A stretch of DNA of 64,000 nt from UBA8919 sp041658185 (GTDB taxonomy: Bacteria; Elusimicrobiota; UBA8919): assembly GCA_041658185.1 (NCBI GenBank), contig JBBAAR010000001.1, positions 186,001 through 250,000 on the forward strand, in the 5' to 3' direction. The position numbers and the translations under genes are program-made. Every line of letters begins with the position of its first letter. Position 1 is the first letter of the stretch. The notes under the pieces are model-generated. The model saw only the letters and a program-made list of their open reading frames with translations. It was not told where the DNA came from and made no database searches. Below, one piece after another: positions 1 through 7,386 of this stretch.

Positions 1-377
1 TTAATTTCACTTTGGTCTTTTATCAGACGAATGTCTTCAATAAAATTTGAACAGCTTTCAAACTTAACACCTTTAATCTTTTTGAGTTTCTCCAAACGGG
101 CAACTGAAATCCAGTTATCAAATCCTATTTTTTTATTTTTATATTTTTTCAAAAAACTATCGGACGCTATCTGTATTTTGCAATTCGCATATTTTTCCGC
201 CGACGGATAACTTAACTCCGACACAACCAAGTATATATCTTTTCGGGAAACAAAAACAAAAGAATTTTCCGCTCTAAAACCCGTTAGATAAAAAATGTTT
301 GACGGGTTAAATGAAATAAACCCGTCCATCTTCTCCGAAACAATTTTCCTCTGTAAATTTTTTATTCTCAAATTCAT
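1..377 (-). CDS. aminopeptidase P (Xaa-Pro peptidase) N-terminal part, cut by window edge
   Basis: The frame opens at an ATG overlapping the aroQ stop (ATGA) and stays open to the left edge, giving about 125 residues. The sequence resembles the creatinase N-terminal domain of M24 aminopeptidase P or prolidase-type enzymes: a conserved stretch FNPSNIFYLTGF near residues 23-34 is followed by the alternating strands of that domain. The metal-binding pita-bread catalytic domain would lie outside the window, so activity cannot be checked. It is the last visible gene of the aroK-aroB-aroQ operon; an aroQ-pepP adjacency is common in bacteria. Confidence 0.8.
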   Translation of the reverse strand, partial: MNLRIKNLQRKIVSEKMDGFISFNPSNIFYLTGFRAENSFVFVSRKDIYLVVSELSYPSAEKYANCKIQIASDSFLKKYKNKKIGFDNWISVARLEKLKKIKGVKFESCSNFIEDIRLIKDQSEI

Positions 378-811
378 TTATTTATAAGCTCTATTACGGC
401 AAGAACGCCCAAAAGATAGGAATTAACTCCAAAGCCGGAAATTTGTCCTGTAGCGGCGGCGGCAATCAATGACTTATGCCTGAATTCCTCCCGACGGTAA
501 ATGTTGGAAAGATGAACTTCTACGACCGGAATATCTATTGCGGAAACTGCGTCCCGTATTGCGACGGATGTATGTGTGTAGGCGGCGGGATTTATCACAA
601 TTGCATCATACTTTTTAGGAGAACTTCCTATTGCATCAACTATTTTGCCTTCGTGATTTGATTGTAAAAAATCAACCGAAACTTTTTTTTCTTTCGCAAG
701 TTTTTTGATTTTTTTATTTATATCCTCCAGCGAAAAATTTCCGTAAATATCCGGCTCTCGTAACCCAAGCAATCCAAGATTGGGTCCGTGAATAACAAGA
801 ATTCTTTTCAT
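374..811 (-). CDS. aroQ: 3-dehydroquinate dehydratase, type II
   Basis: Cytoplasmic enzyme of the shikimate pathway that dehydrates 3-dehydroquinate to 3-dehydroshikimate. The protein has the type II family's small size (145 residues) and signatures: GPNLGLLGLREPDIYG at the N-terminus with the catalytic Tyr near residue 23, SNHEGKIVDAIG, NPAAYTHTS, and the VEVHLSNIYRREEFRH block with the catalytic His. An in-frame ATG lies four codons upstream, but GGGGGA sits correctly only before the start chosen here (MKRILVIHG). It lies 40 nt after aroB and overlaps the downstream peptidase by 4 nt, so translation is probably coupled. Confidence 0.95.
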   Translation of the reverse strand: MKRILVIHGPNLGLLGLREPDIYGNFSLEDINKKIKKLAKEKKVSVDFLQSNHEGKIVDAIGSSPKKYDAIVINPAAYTHTSVAIRDAVSAIDIPVVEVHLSNIYRREEFRHKSLIAAAATGQISGFGVNSYLLGVLAVIELINK

Positions 812-851
812 AAATTCCCCCATTTTTTAAGACGATAATATCTAACAAATG

Positions 852-1940
852 TTATATGCCTTCTTTTTGTTCTTCTAAAACTTTCCTTATAATATCTTCC
901 GGCACATCATCTTTTATTACAGTTCTTCCGGGGCGGCCATTAGGTAGCACGAAACGGATTTTACCGTCCTGCACTTTTTTGTCAAAGGCGAGCTGCTCAA
1001 TTATTTTATCAACATTTATACTATGCTTTATAGGAAGTTCTGCGCGAATTAAAATCTTTTCAATACGTCTCACCCACATTTTATCAAGCAATTCCAATTC
1101 AAGGGCGATTTTTGCCGCACAAACCATCCCGATTGATACCGCTTCACCGTGCAGATATGTTTTATAGTTTGTTGCCGATTCAATCGCATGTCCTATCGTA
1201 TGTCCGAAATTCAGAATAGCCCGCAATCCCTGTTCTTTTTCGTCAAGTTCCACTACCCACTTTTTTAACTGACAAGCACGCCATACGGTGTATTCAACCC
1301 GCTCTAAATGTAATGATTTTATTTTTATCAAGTCCCTTTCCATCACAGTGAAATATTTTTTATCTCGGATGATTCCATATTTTATCGCCTCGGCAAGCCC
1401 AGCATTGAATTCCCTTTCAGGAAGTGTTTTAAGCGTTGAAATATCCGTATAGACCATTGACGGCTGGTAAAATGCGCCTATCATATTTTTTGATTTCGGA
1501 TGATTTACGCCGACCTTTCCGCCGACGGAAGAATCTACCTGAGAAAGAAGAGTCGTCGGCACCTGAACAAACGGAAGACCGCGCATAAAAGTTGCGGCAA
1601 CAAAACCCGCAATATCGCCTACAACGCCGCCGCCCAAGGCAACTATCACAGAGTTTCTTTCAAGTTTATTGTCCATACAAATTTGATATAAATTGTTAAC
1701 CGTTTCAAGCGTTTTGTATTTTTCACCGTCTGGAATTTTTGTGATTGATGCAACAAATCCGGCATTACTCAAACTTTCCATTACCATATCGCCGTAAAGT
1801 TTGCCGACGGTAGTGTTTGTTATAACAAGCACTTTGCCCGAAAAGTTTTTTTCTTTCAGAGCATCGCCTATATGCGTCAGCGGAACGCCGATGTGTATCG
1901 GATATGTTCTTTCGTCAAGTTTTACTTCTACAATTTTCAT
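852..1940 (-). CDS. aroB: 3-dehydroquinate synthase
   Basis: Converts DAHP to 3-dehydroquinate, the second step of the shikimate pathway, using NAD and a divalent metal. The 362-residue length is normal. Visible motifs are GGGVVGDIAGFVA (NAD-binding glycine-rich segment), DSSVGGKVGVNH, the metal-ligand region LAEAIKYG, GHTIGHAIE and HGEAVSIGM, which carry the Glu/His/His ligands. Its ATG overlaps the aroK stop (ATGA). With aroK upstream and aroQ downstream it forms a compact aromatic amino-acid operon. Confidence 0.97.
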   Translation of the reverse strand: MKIVEVKLDERTYPIHIGVPLTHIGDALKEKNFSGKVLVITNTTVGKLYGDMVMESLSNAGFVASITKIPDGEKYKTLETVNNLYQICMDNKLERNSVIVALGGGVVGDIAGFVAATFMRGLPFVQVPTTLLSQVDSSVGGKVGVNHPKSKNMIGAFYQPSMVYTDISTLKTLPEREFNAGLAEAIKYGIIRDKKYFTVMERDLIKIKSLHLERVEYTVWRACQLKKWVVELDEKEQGLRAILNFGHTIGHAIESATNYKTYLHGEAVSIGMVCAAKIALELELLDKMWVRRIEKILIRAELPIKHSINVDKIIEQLAFDKKVQDGKIRFVLPNGRPGRTVIKDDVPEDIIRKVLEEQKEGI

Positions 1941-2437
1941 AATCCCAGATTTTTTACTATTTTTTCTGCGGCTTCTTTCGGTGTTGTATCCGTCGTATCA
2001 ACAGAAAAATCGCATTTTTTGTAAAATGGTTTTCTTTTCGCCAAAAGTTTTTCTATCTCCGATTTTTTGTCTTTGACATTAAGAAGCGGGCGAACGGAAC
2101 TTTTTGACGCACGCATCAGAATTTTTTCTACCGATGTTGTTAGGTTAATGATTTTTCCGTTTTTTTTGAGAAAGTCAATATTTTTCTGTCTTAAAACGAT
2201 TCCGCCACCGGTGGCAATTACATAATTGTCCCAACTGCCGACCTCTTTTGCGAGTTCCGACTCAATATCGCGAAAAAACTTTTCACCTTTTTTTGCAAAA
2301 ATTTCCGGGATTTTCATTTCAACTTTTTCTTCTATCAAATCGTCGGTGTCAATAAACTCCATTTCCAAAAGGCGGGCGAGTTCTTTTCCTACTTCTGATT
2401 TTCCCGTCGTCATAAAACCGGTTAAAATTATATTCAC
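1937..2437 (-). CDS. aroK: shikimate kinase
   Basis: Phosphorylates shikimate with ATP. The P-loop is GFMTTGKS near residues 6-13, followed by DTDDLIEEK, RDIESELAKE, the glycine-rich ATGGGIV and the lid region around RPLLN. The open frame extends to a TTG at 2473, but that TTG is itself the -35 hexamer of a good promoter (TTGACA, 17 nt, TAAAAT). The GTG at 2435-2437 lies about one helical step after the -10, at the expected transcription start, and places the P-loop at the usual distance. I therefore call GTG as the start of a probably leaderless message. The gene overlaps aroB by 4 nt. Confidence 0.93.
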   Translation of the reverse strand: MNIILTGFMTTGKSEVGKELARLLEMEFIDTDDLIEEKVEMKIPEIFAKKGEKFFRDIESELAKEVGSWDNYVIATGGGIVLRQKNIDFLKKNGKIINLTTSVEKILMRASKSSVRPLLNVKDKKSEIEKLLAKRKPFYKKCDFSVDTTDTTPKEAAEKIVKNLGL

Positions 2438-2444
2438 TTTTGTG

Positions 2445-2473
2445 ATTTTATCAAAAATATCTTGAATTGTCAA
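2445..2473 (-). promoter_or_regulatory. sigma-70-type promoter of aroK operon
   Basis: Minus-strand TTGACA at 2468-2473, a 17-nt spacer and TAAAAT at 2445-2450. The expected transcription start falls at about 2438, adjacent to the GTG start codon, which implies a leaderless transcript. Confidence 0.75.
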
Positions 2474-2490
2474 CCAATTTTAAGTATAAT
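2462..2490 (+). promoter_or_regulatory. sigma-70-type promoter of the HAD hydrolase gene
   Basis: Plus-strand TTGAAT at 2462-2467, a 17-nt spacer and consensus TATAAT at 2485-2490. The ATG begins at 2497, where transcription is expected to start, so this message also looks leaderless. The promoter physically overlaps the divergent aroK promoter. Confidence 0.75.
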
Positions 2491-2496
2491 AAAATT

Positions 2497-3189
2497 ATGA
2501 TTAAAGCATTTCTTACGGATTTAGACAATACGCTGGTTGATTTTATGCGGATGAAGAAAATGGCGGTTGAAATGGCATGCAACTATATGATAAATGTCGG
2601 GCTTGATATCCCGTTTCAGGAAATGTACGACGAGATTTTCAAAGTGTACTGGTCTACTAACATTGAAAGTCAATCGGCAATAGAGCAGTCACTTATCAAC
2701 AAAATCGGAAAAATTGATAAAAAAATTCTATCCAGCGGAATAATCGGATACCAGCGCGGGCGGGATATGGCAACATACACTTATCCGCATGTTGAAACAA
2801 CCATCAGGGACATTCTGCGTCTGGGACTGAAAATAGGCGTAATTTCCGATGCACCGGCTGAGCAGGCGTATAATCGTCTGGCACGGCTTCATCTTACGCC
2901 ATGGCTGGATATAGTTGTAACTTTTGACGATACCGGCGAAAGAAAACCATCCACAAAACCGTTTTTGTTCGCGCTTGAAAAATTAAATTTGACTCCAAAG
3001 GAAGTGGTCTATTGCGGCGACTGGCCTGAAAGAGATATTCCTGGAGCAAAATCAATAGGAATGGTTACGGTTTTTGCAAGGTGGGGCGAGCACTCCGACG
3101 CACCGCCTACGGGCGCTGACTACGATTTGAAAGATATTTCGGAAATCGTCGGTGTTATAAAAAAACTGAACGGGAAAAAAAACTTTTAA
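2497..3189 (+). CDS. HAD-superfamily hydrolase (phosphatase)
   Basis: The 230-residue protein begins with HAD motif I (FLTDLDNTLVDF; Asp nucleophile and acid/base as DxDxT). Motif II lies in GVISDAPAEQ, the Lys of motif III is in the GERKPSTKPF region, and motif IV is CGDWPERDIPGAKSIGM. The cap between residues 20 and 100 is helical, as in class C1 enzymes such as phosphoglycolate phosphatase or pyrimidine 5'-nucleotidases. The substrate cannot be assigned. An upstream in-frame start at 2467 is rejected because it would overlap the promoter. The gene is divergent from aroK and converges on the aldolase gene with an 18-nt gap. Confidence 0.88.
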   Translation: MIKAFLTDLDNTLVDFMRMKKMAVEMACNYMINVGLDIPFQEMYDEIFKVYWSTNIESQSAIEQSLINKIGKIDKKILSSGIIGYQRGRDMATYTYPHVETTIRDILRLGLKIGVISDAPAEQAYNRLARLHLTPWLDIVVTFDDTGERKPSTKPFLFALEKLNLTPKEVVYCGDWPERDIPGAKSIGMVTVFARWGEHSDAPPTGADYDLKDISEIVGVIKKLNGKKNF

Positions 3190-3207
3190 ACCTGCCTTAA
3201 AACTTCT

Positions 3208-4176
3208 TTAATCTTCAACTTCTTCCGCAGTAAGTCCTTCGTAAAATTTAAGAAAATTTGTTTTGTCTTTCGCATCATCACCCTTCTCCATCAGTTTCAT
3301 AGCGACATCGGGATGACGGTTCAAGATTCCCGTAATCATATACGGTATGGAATAACCCCATGTAATTTCTTTGCTTAACGGCAAAATATCACGGCTTATA
3401 ACTTCCAATAACGGGCGGATATTAAACTTCGGATTTTTCAGAAAACTGAGCAGAAGTTCAAGCGGACAATTGCCGGCGGCACGGCCGAGACCATAAAGCG
3501 TACCGTCAAGATAGTTGGCGCCGCGAATAATACCGGCAATCGTGTTGGCAAAGCCGAGTTGCTGATGATTGTGACAGTGAACTCCTACTTCCTTATTTTT
3601 AAGATATTTTTTGAATTTATCCACAAAGAAATCTATATCCTCGCTGTAAAGCGCTCCGAAACTGTCAACGATATAACACGCGCTTATTTTTGTTTCCTTT
3701 TCTATCTGCTGTAACGCCTCGTCAAGTTCGCGCTCAAGGGCAACCGAAATAGACATTATGTTTATCGTCGCCTCATACCCTTTGTCCGTCGCATTATTTG
3801 CAAGTTTGATTGCTTTATCAATATCCTTGACATATGTCGCCACACGGACGACATCCACAACACTTTTTTCTTTTGGAAGTATGTCCTCCGGAACGGCTTT
3901 GTGGGCATCTTGCATAATCGCTATTTTGGTTTTGTCGGATTTTGTATCATCTACAATTTTTTTAAGATTTTCCTCGTCGCAAAAACGCCACGGACCATAT
4001 TCATCTATGGAAAACATCTGCTTACTGTTTCTGTAACCGAGTTCAACAATATCTATGCCTGCCGCACAAACGGATTTATAAACATTTCTGACGGTCTCAA
4101 ACGAAAACTTTGACTTGTTCATCAACCCGCCGTCGCGAATAGTACAATCAACTACCTTGATTTGTGGTCTATACAT
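3208..4176 (-). CDS. DRE-TIM metallolyase family aldolase (HMG-CoA lyase / 4-hydroxy-2-oxovalerate aldolase-like)
   Basis: The 322-residue protein opens with VVDCTIRDGGLMN, the metal-binding and catalytic D-x-x-x-R-D-G signature of the HMGL/isopropylmalate synthase superfamily. It also carries IVELGYR, ACYIVDSFGALY and the second metal site VGVHCHNHQQLGFAN (H-x-H), followed by the GLGRAAGNCPLELLL segment seen in 4-hydroxy-2-oxovalerate aldolase-like members. It probably cleaves or forms a C-C bond on a 2-oxo acid; the substrate is unknown. It follows dcd by 19 nt with a clear AAAGGAG ribosome binding site, so the two are probably co-transcribed, although no pathway link is obvious. Confidence 0.85.
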   Translation of the reverse strand: MYRPQIKVVDCTIRDGGLMNKSKFSFETVRNVYKSVCAAGIDIVELGYRNSKQMFSIDEYGPWRFCDEENLKKIVDDTKSDKTKIAIMQDAHKAVPEDILPKEKSVVDVVRVATYVKDIDKAIKLANNATDKGYEATINIMSISVALERELDEALQQIEKETKISACYIVDSFGALYSEDIDFFVDKFKKYLKNKEVGVHCHNHQQLGFANTIAGIIRGANYLDGTLYGLGRAAGNCPLELLLSFLKNPKFNIRPLLEVISRDILPLSKEITWGYSIPYMITGILNRHPDVAMKLMEKGDDAKDKTNFLKFYEGLTAEEVED

Positions 4177-4195
4177 TTTTTATCTCCTTTGAATT

Positions 4196-4708
4196 TTACG
4201 GATGAATTTGATTTTTGAATCTTCCCTGATATTTTGCTTTGCCGGTAGTTTCCTGAATTACCAACTGACAGATTTTTGTACCCGGATAAACCGCAAGAGG
4301 AATCGGACCCATATTCGTAATTTCAAGCACCTGTTTATTATTGATTCCCGGCTGAATTAAACCCGCCGTAACATGGACCATCAGACCCAACCGCGCAAAA
4401 CGGGAACGACCCTCAAGCCACGCACAAAGATTTTCGCCTAATTTTATTCTCTCCCTTGTAATACCGTGGACCACATCGCCGGCGCGAATGACAAAATAAT
4501 TCTTCACCTTAACAAGTTTCGTGATTTTTTCATAATCGCTTTCTTCGTTAACATGATAAATCCCGCGGAATTTTTTGAACACTCTGATTTCGTCGCCCAA
4601 ATACAAATCAATTGATGCAGGTCCCACCTGCTCCTGTGAAAACGGCTCAATCTCAATGTTGCCGCTTTTAATCTCTTTTAAGATTTCATCTCTCGTTAAA
4701 ATTCCCAT
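4196..4708 (-). CDS. dcd: dCTP deaminase
   Basis: Deaminates dCTP to dUTP in the cytoplasm, feeding dTMP synthesis; some members are bifunctional and also hydrolyse dUTP. The 170-residue trimeric dUTPase-fold protein shows QVGPASIDLYLGDEIRVF, the GRSRFARLGLMVHVTAGLIQPG core with the conserved Ser-Arg and His, and ITNMGPIPLAVYPGTKICQL. The ribosome binding site GGAGGG precedes the ATG, and a promoter (TTGATT, 17 nt, TATAAT) lies just upstream. Mono- versus bifunctional type cannot be settled by eye. Confidence 0.95.
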   Translation of the reverse strand: MGILTRDEILKEIKSGNIEIEPFSQEQVGPASIDLYLGDEIRVFKKFRGIYHVNEESDYEKITKLVKVKNYFVIRAGDVVHGITRERIKLGENLCAWLEGRSRFARLGLMVHVTAGLIQPGINNKQVLEITNMGPIPLAVYPGTKICQLVIQETTGKAKYQGRFKNQIHP

Positions 4709-4728
4709 CAGCCCTCCAATTTCTGAGA

Positions 4729-4757
4729 ATTATACAAAAAAAATCTTGACAAATCAA
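4729..4757 (-). promoter_or_regulatory. promoter of dcd
   Basis: Minus-strand TTGATT at 4752-4757, a 17-nt spacer and TATAAT at 4729-4734, followed by GGAGGG and the dcd ATG. It interleaves with the divergent promoter for the 4806 gene. Confidence 0.75.
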
Positions 4758-4774
4758 GAAAAATTTTGTTAAAT
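4746..4774 (+). promoter_or_regulatory. promoter of the GNAT-like gene
   Basis: Plus-strand TTGACA at 4746-4751, a 17-nt spacer and TTAAAT at 4769-4774, with a strong AGGAGG ribosome binding site at 4791-4796 before the ATG at 4806. It overlaps the dcd promoter on the other strand. Confidence 0.72.
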
Positions 4775-4805
4775 AGTAAAAATTTAGAAAAGGAGGTTTT
4801 TCGTT

Positions 4806-5534
4806 ATGAAAAAAGCACCGCCGGAAAAAGTGTCTCAGGAACAGGTTGTTTTTAAGGTAGAGGAACTGGAGCCGCTTTTGTCGCCGGACCCGATGATTGT
4901 CCCGCCGTTTGAACCAGCGGCAATAAAAGTTAAGACAGGCGAGACGATGTTAATCAGACCGATGAAAAAGGAAGAATCGCCTTTGCTTTTAAATTATCTG
5001 AAAAAAATTATGGAAGTTGACCATGATTTTTATGATATCGTTGGTGCGAGGGTTTATGCTGAAATTCTCGGTTGGGTAAGAAACCGCTTGAAAGACCCGT
5101 ATCAGATGGTAGGACTCATTGACGGTCACCTGGTCGGTTTTTGCAACGGACGCCTTATGAACGAGGACATAAGCATTTCGCTTCACACGATGGCATACAG
5201 GAGAGGCATTCGCGCAGGTGCAATCCTTTATTATGCAAAATGTGAATATGCTTTTGATACACTTAAACAAAAAGAGTTCTGGTCAACATTTGAAAGTTAT
5301 AACGGCTTAAAGAGATGGGGTATCGGAATGGCGCAACCGTCCTATCCATGGCCGGATATTCAGCATGAACTCGGCGGCGCAAAAGTATATTACATAACAA
5401 AAAAATACTGGGATACGACCGTAAAAAGATATTTGCAGGATATGATTCAGTCAAAACTTGAAAGGCCTGTTTCAAAAGAATTGTTAACGAAAAACGAAAA
5501 TATAATAGTTCCGGAAAAATTGGAAGAGGACTAA
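4806..5534 (+). CDS. GNAT-like acetyltransferase domain protein, function unknown
   Basis: The 242-residue soluble protein has no signal peptide. After a Pro/Glu-rich leader of about 45 residues comes a segment reading like a GNAT fold: MLIRPMKKEESPLLLNYL (first strand and helix), MVGLIDGHLVGFCNGRLM (the central strand pair) and the IRAGAILYYAKCEYAFD helix. I do not see the canonical Q/R-x-x-G-x-G/A acetyl-CoA loop clearly, so the assignment is tentative. It has its own promoter and an AAGGAGG ribosome binding site, and is followed by a terminator-like inverted repeat before the sigma-factor gene. Confidence 0.5.
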   Translation: MKKAPPEKVSQEQVVFKVEELEPLLSPDPMIVPPFEPAAIKVKTGETMLIRPMKKEESPLLLNYLKKIMEVDHDFYDIVGARVYAEILGWVRNRLKDPYQMVGLIDGHLVGFCNGRLMNEDISISLHTMAYRRGIRAGAILYYAKCEYAFDTLKQKEFWSTFESYNGLKRWGIGMAQPSYPWPDIQHELGGAKVYYITKKYWDTTVKRYLQDMIQSKLERPVSKELLTKNENIIVPEKLEED

Positions 5535-5541
5535 AAGAATA

Positions 5542-5627
5542 AAGCCGTAAGTCATTTGTAGTTGCCGAGATTGCTCGGCTGAAAATAAGCCAACCAAGGT
5601 TGGCAACTACTATTTTTGGCTTACGGT
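5542..5627 (+). terminator. nested inverted repeat with T-run after the GNAT-like gene
   Basis: GCCGTAAG near 5542 pairs with CTTACGGTTTTTT near 5615-5627. The loop is itself a palindromic repeat opening with GTAGTTGCC and closing with GGCAACTAC at about 5560-5611. Together they look like a rho-independent terminator that captured a dispersed repeat of the family also found at 52655-52745 and 61080-61110. Confidence 0.6.
5560..5611. repeat. GTAGTTGCC-type palindromic repeat
   Basis: A 50-bp inverted repeat with arms GTAGTTGCC and GGCAACTAC around GCTCGGCTGAAAATAAGCC. Nearly the same arms and the same AAAATAAGCCAACC core recur between rplL and rpoB (about 52655-52745), and a shortened version lies in the porV-like signal-peptide region. 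Confidence 0.75.
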
Positions 5628-5673
5628 TTTTTGAACCCGCCGAATCACCTACGGAGATTTCGCATCTAAGCAA

Positions 5674-6255
5674 ATGAGCGTAAACGAAAAAATCCTTGTT
5701 GAAAAATCACAAAACGGAGATACTCGCGCTTTTGAGCAGTTAATCAAAATGCACGAGCAGAAAATCTATAATCTGCTTTTGAATATGACGGGCAACAAGA
5801 CCGCTTCGGAGGACTTTTTACAGGAAACATTTTTGAATGCCTGGCAAAAAATAAAAAGTTTCAGGGGTAACTCGGAGTTTTCTACATGGCTTTACAGGAT
5901 TGCCGTCAATATCGTATTAATGAAACGGCGAAAAAGAAAAGTGATTCGCACCGTTTCCATGGATGCGCCGATTATTACGACAAAAGGTGAAATCAACCGC
6001 GATTTTGCAGATGACTGGTCAAAAAGTCCGATTGCGACTTTGGAGAATACGGAACTTAAAAACAAACTGAATAAAGCGATTGGATTACTTCCTGAAAAAT
6101 ATAAAACTGTCCTCATTTTGCGTGATGTGGAAAATATGAGCAATGAGGAAGTGCAAAAGATACTGAAAATTTCTTTGCCGTCGGTAAAATCGCGGCTTCA
6201 CAGGGCACGACTGTTTTTGCGCGAAAAACTTTCCGGATATTTCAGGGGACATTGA
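5674..6255 (+). CDS. ECF-family RNA polymerase sigma factor
   Basis: The 193-residue protein has sigma-70 region 2 (residues 15-85: DTRAFEQLIKMHEQKIYNL, SEDFLQETFLNAWQKI, FSTWLYRIAVNIV) and region 4 (residues 125-185: LLPEKYKTVLILRDVENMS followed by the helix-turn-helix KILKISLPSVKSRLHRAR) with no region 3. That is the extracytoplasmic-function layout. Its stop overlaps the next ATG (TGATG), so translation is coupled to a small acidic protein that is probably its regulator. No strong ribosome binding site is seen in the 12 nt before the ATG. The cognate signal is unknown. Confidence 0.93.
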   Translation: MSVNEKILVEKSQNGDTRAFEQLIKMHEQKIYNLLLNMTGNKTASEDFLQETFLNAWQKIKSFRGNSEFSTWLYRIAVNIVLMKRRKRKVIRTVSMDAPIITTKGEINRDFADDWSKSPIATLENTELKNKLNKAIGLLPEKYKTVLILRDVENMSNEEVQKILKISLPSVKSRLHRARLFLREKLSGYFRGH

Positions 6256-6518
6256 TGGAACATAAAATATTTTTACAATTATTATCGGATTTTATTGACG
6301 ACGAACTGGATTTTGATTTATCGGATGAGTTTGAAAGGGAACTTGAAGATGAGTTCTGCTGCTGTTTTTTTAACACTTTCAAAAAGACGGTTGAATTATG
6401 CCATCAGATAGAAATGCAGGAAGTCCCGGAAATTCTGCATTACCGCATCATCAGAATTATAGAAACTACCACTCAAAAAAGACCTGCTAAAAAAACAGGA
6501 AAGCGTAAGAACAAATAA
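6255..6518 (+). CDS. putative anti-sigma factor with degenerate zinc-finger (HC2-like) domain
   Basis: An 87-residue protein translationally coupled to the ECF sigma gene. The pattern LSDFIDDELD, then FERELEDEFCCCFF, then KKTVELCHQ resembles the helical anti-sigma zinc-finger domain (normally H-x3-C-x2-C), but the Cys/His spacing is atypical with three adjacent Cys. No membrane segment follows, so it would be a soluble anti-sigma. The C-terminus is Lys/Arg-rich. Function is inferred mainly from position. The frame could begin at TTG 6252; ATG 6255 is preferred. Confidence 0.6.
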   Translation: MEHKIFLQLLSDFIDDELDFDLSDEFERELEDEFCCCFFNTFKKTVELCHQIEMQEVPEILHYRIIRIIETTTQKRPAKKTGKRKNK

Positions 6519-6563
6519 TCTGAAAGTTTCTCAATTAAAAAAGCCGATTTCTAACGAGCACTT

Positions 6564-6600
6564 TTTCAATTAGTCCAATTGGTCTAATTGGAATTTTTTA
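6564..6600 (+). terminator. rho-independent terminator after the sigma/anti-sigma pair
   Basis: The plus-strand hairpin CCAATT-GGTCT-AATTGG is followed by AATTTTTTATTTTTTT. It ends at the stop of the convergent uridine phosphorylase gene, so the T-run overlaps that gene's 3' end. Confidence 0.65.
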
Positions 6601-7362
6601 TTTTTTTCGCTGGTCGTCCAAAATTTTCACGGCTTCAATTGCGATTTTTATTGCTTCGTCAACTCCGACTTTTTTTACAATCGGCTGGTCGGAATAAGTC
6701 AAACCGATAATAGCAAGAACCTCACCGGCATAAACTCTTTTAATGGACGAAACAACAAATAATGCAGCGGACTCCATTGATGTGGCAAGAACATTTGAGC
6801 GATACCATGCAGTCCACATTTGTTCGTTGTGAGCGGAAAGCGGCAGGTCTTTCGCACCTTCCGTGTAAAAAGCGTCTTTGCAGTGTGAAATTCCGGGATG
6901 GGCTTTTATTTTTAATTTTTTTGCCGCTTCAATTAGAGCGGCGGTCACATCAAAATTTGCAACTGCTGGATATGAAAGCGGGACATACTGGCGGGTCGTT
7001 CCTTCTTCGCGAACCGCGGCGGTTGAAATAACAACATCACCGAGCCCGACCTCTTTTTGAAGCGAACCGGCAGTTCCTATTCTTATGAAAGTATCCGCAC
7101 CGATTTTTATCAGTTCCTCAACTGCAATTGCAGTGGACGGACAGCCGATACCGGTAGATGTGGTTGATATTTTTATTTTTTTACCGTCGTAGCCGGTAAT
7201 GTTTCCCGTGAATGTCCGGTACTCGCGGTTAAACGCCATTTCTTTCGCATCGTCAAAAGATTTTGCAATAAGCGGTGTTCTGCCCGGGTCGCCCGGCAGC
7301 AAAACATATCTTCCGACATCACCCTTACCCAGTGCTATGTGATACTCTTTTCCTTTTTCCAT
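6598..7362 (-). CDS. udp: uridine phosphorylase-like nucleoside phosphorylase
   Basis: Reversible phosphorolysis of uridine (or a related nucleoside) to base and ribose-1-phosphate. The 254-residue PNP/UDP-fold protein shows VLLPGDPGRTPLIAKSF (phosphate site), STGIGCPSTAIAVEELI, FIRIGTAGSLQ, SHCKDAFYTEG and the ribose-binding SMESAALFVV. The start chosen has GGAGG eight bases upstream; the longer frame start MEDL would place the ribosome binding site inside the coding region. It is downstream of the cyclase and CodA-like genes, consistent with pyrimidine salvage. Uridine specificity is likely but not proven. Confidence 0.85.
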   Translation of the reverse strand: MEKGKEYHIALGKGDVGRYVLLPGDPGRTPLIAKSFDDAKEMAFNREYRTFTGNITGYDGKKIKISTTSTGIGCPSTAIAVEELIKIGADTFIRIGTAGSLQKEVGLGDVVISTAAVREEGTTRQYVPLSYPAVANFDVTAALIEAAKKLKIKAHPGISHCKDAFYTEGAKDLPLSAHNEQMWTAWYRSNVLATSMESAALFVVSSIKRVYAGEVLAIIGLTYSDQPIVKKVGVDEAIKIAIEAVKILDDQRKK

Positions 7363-7386
7363 TAAATCCTCCATAACTACGCTTTT

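Noticed and set aside
5628..5674. ECF-type autoregulated promoter before the sigma-factor gene
   Set aside because: A GAAC stretch lies after the T-run near 5632, but no matching -10 at proper spacing is convincing.
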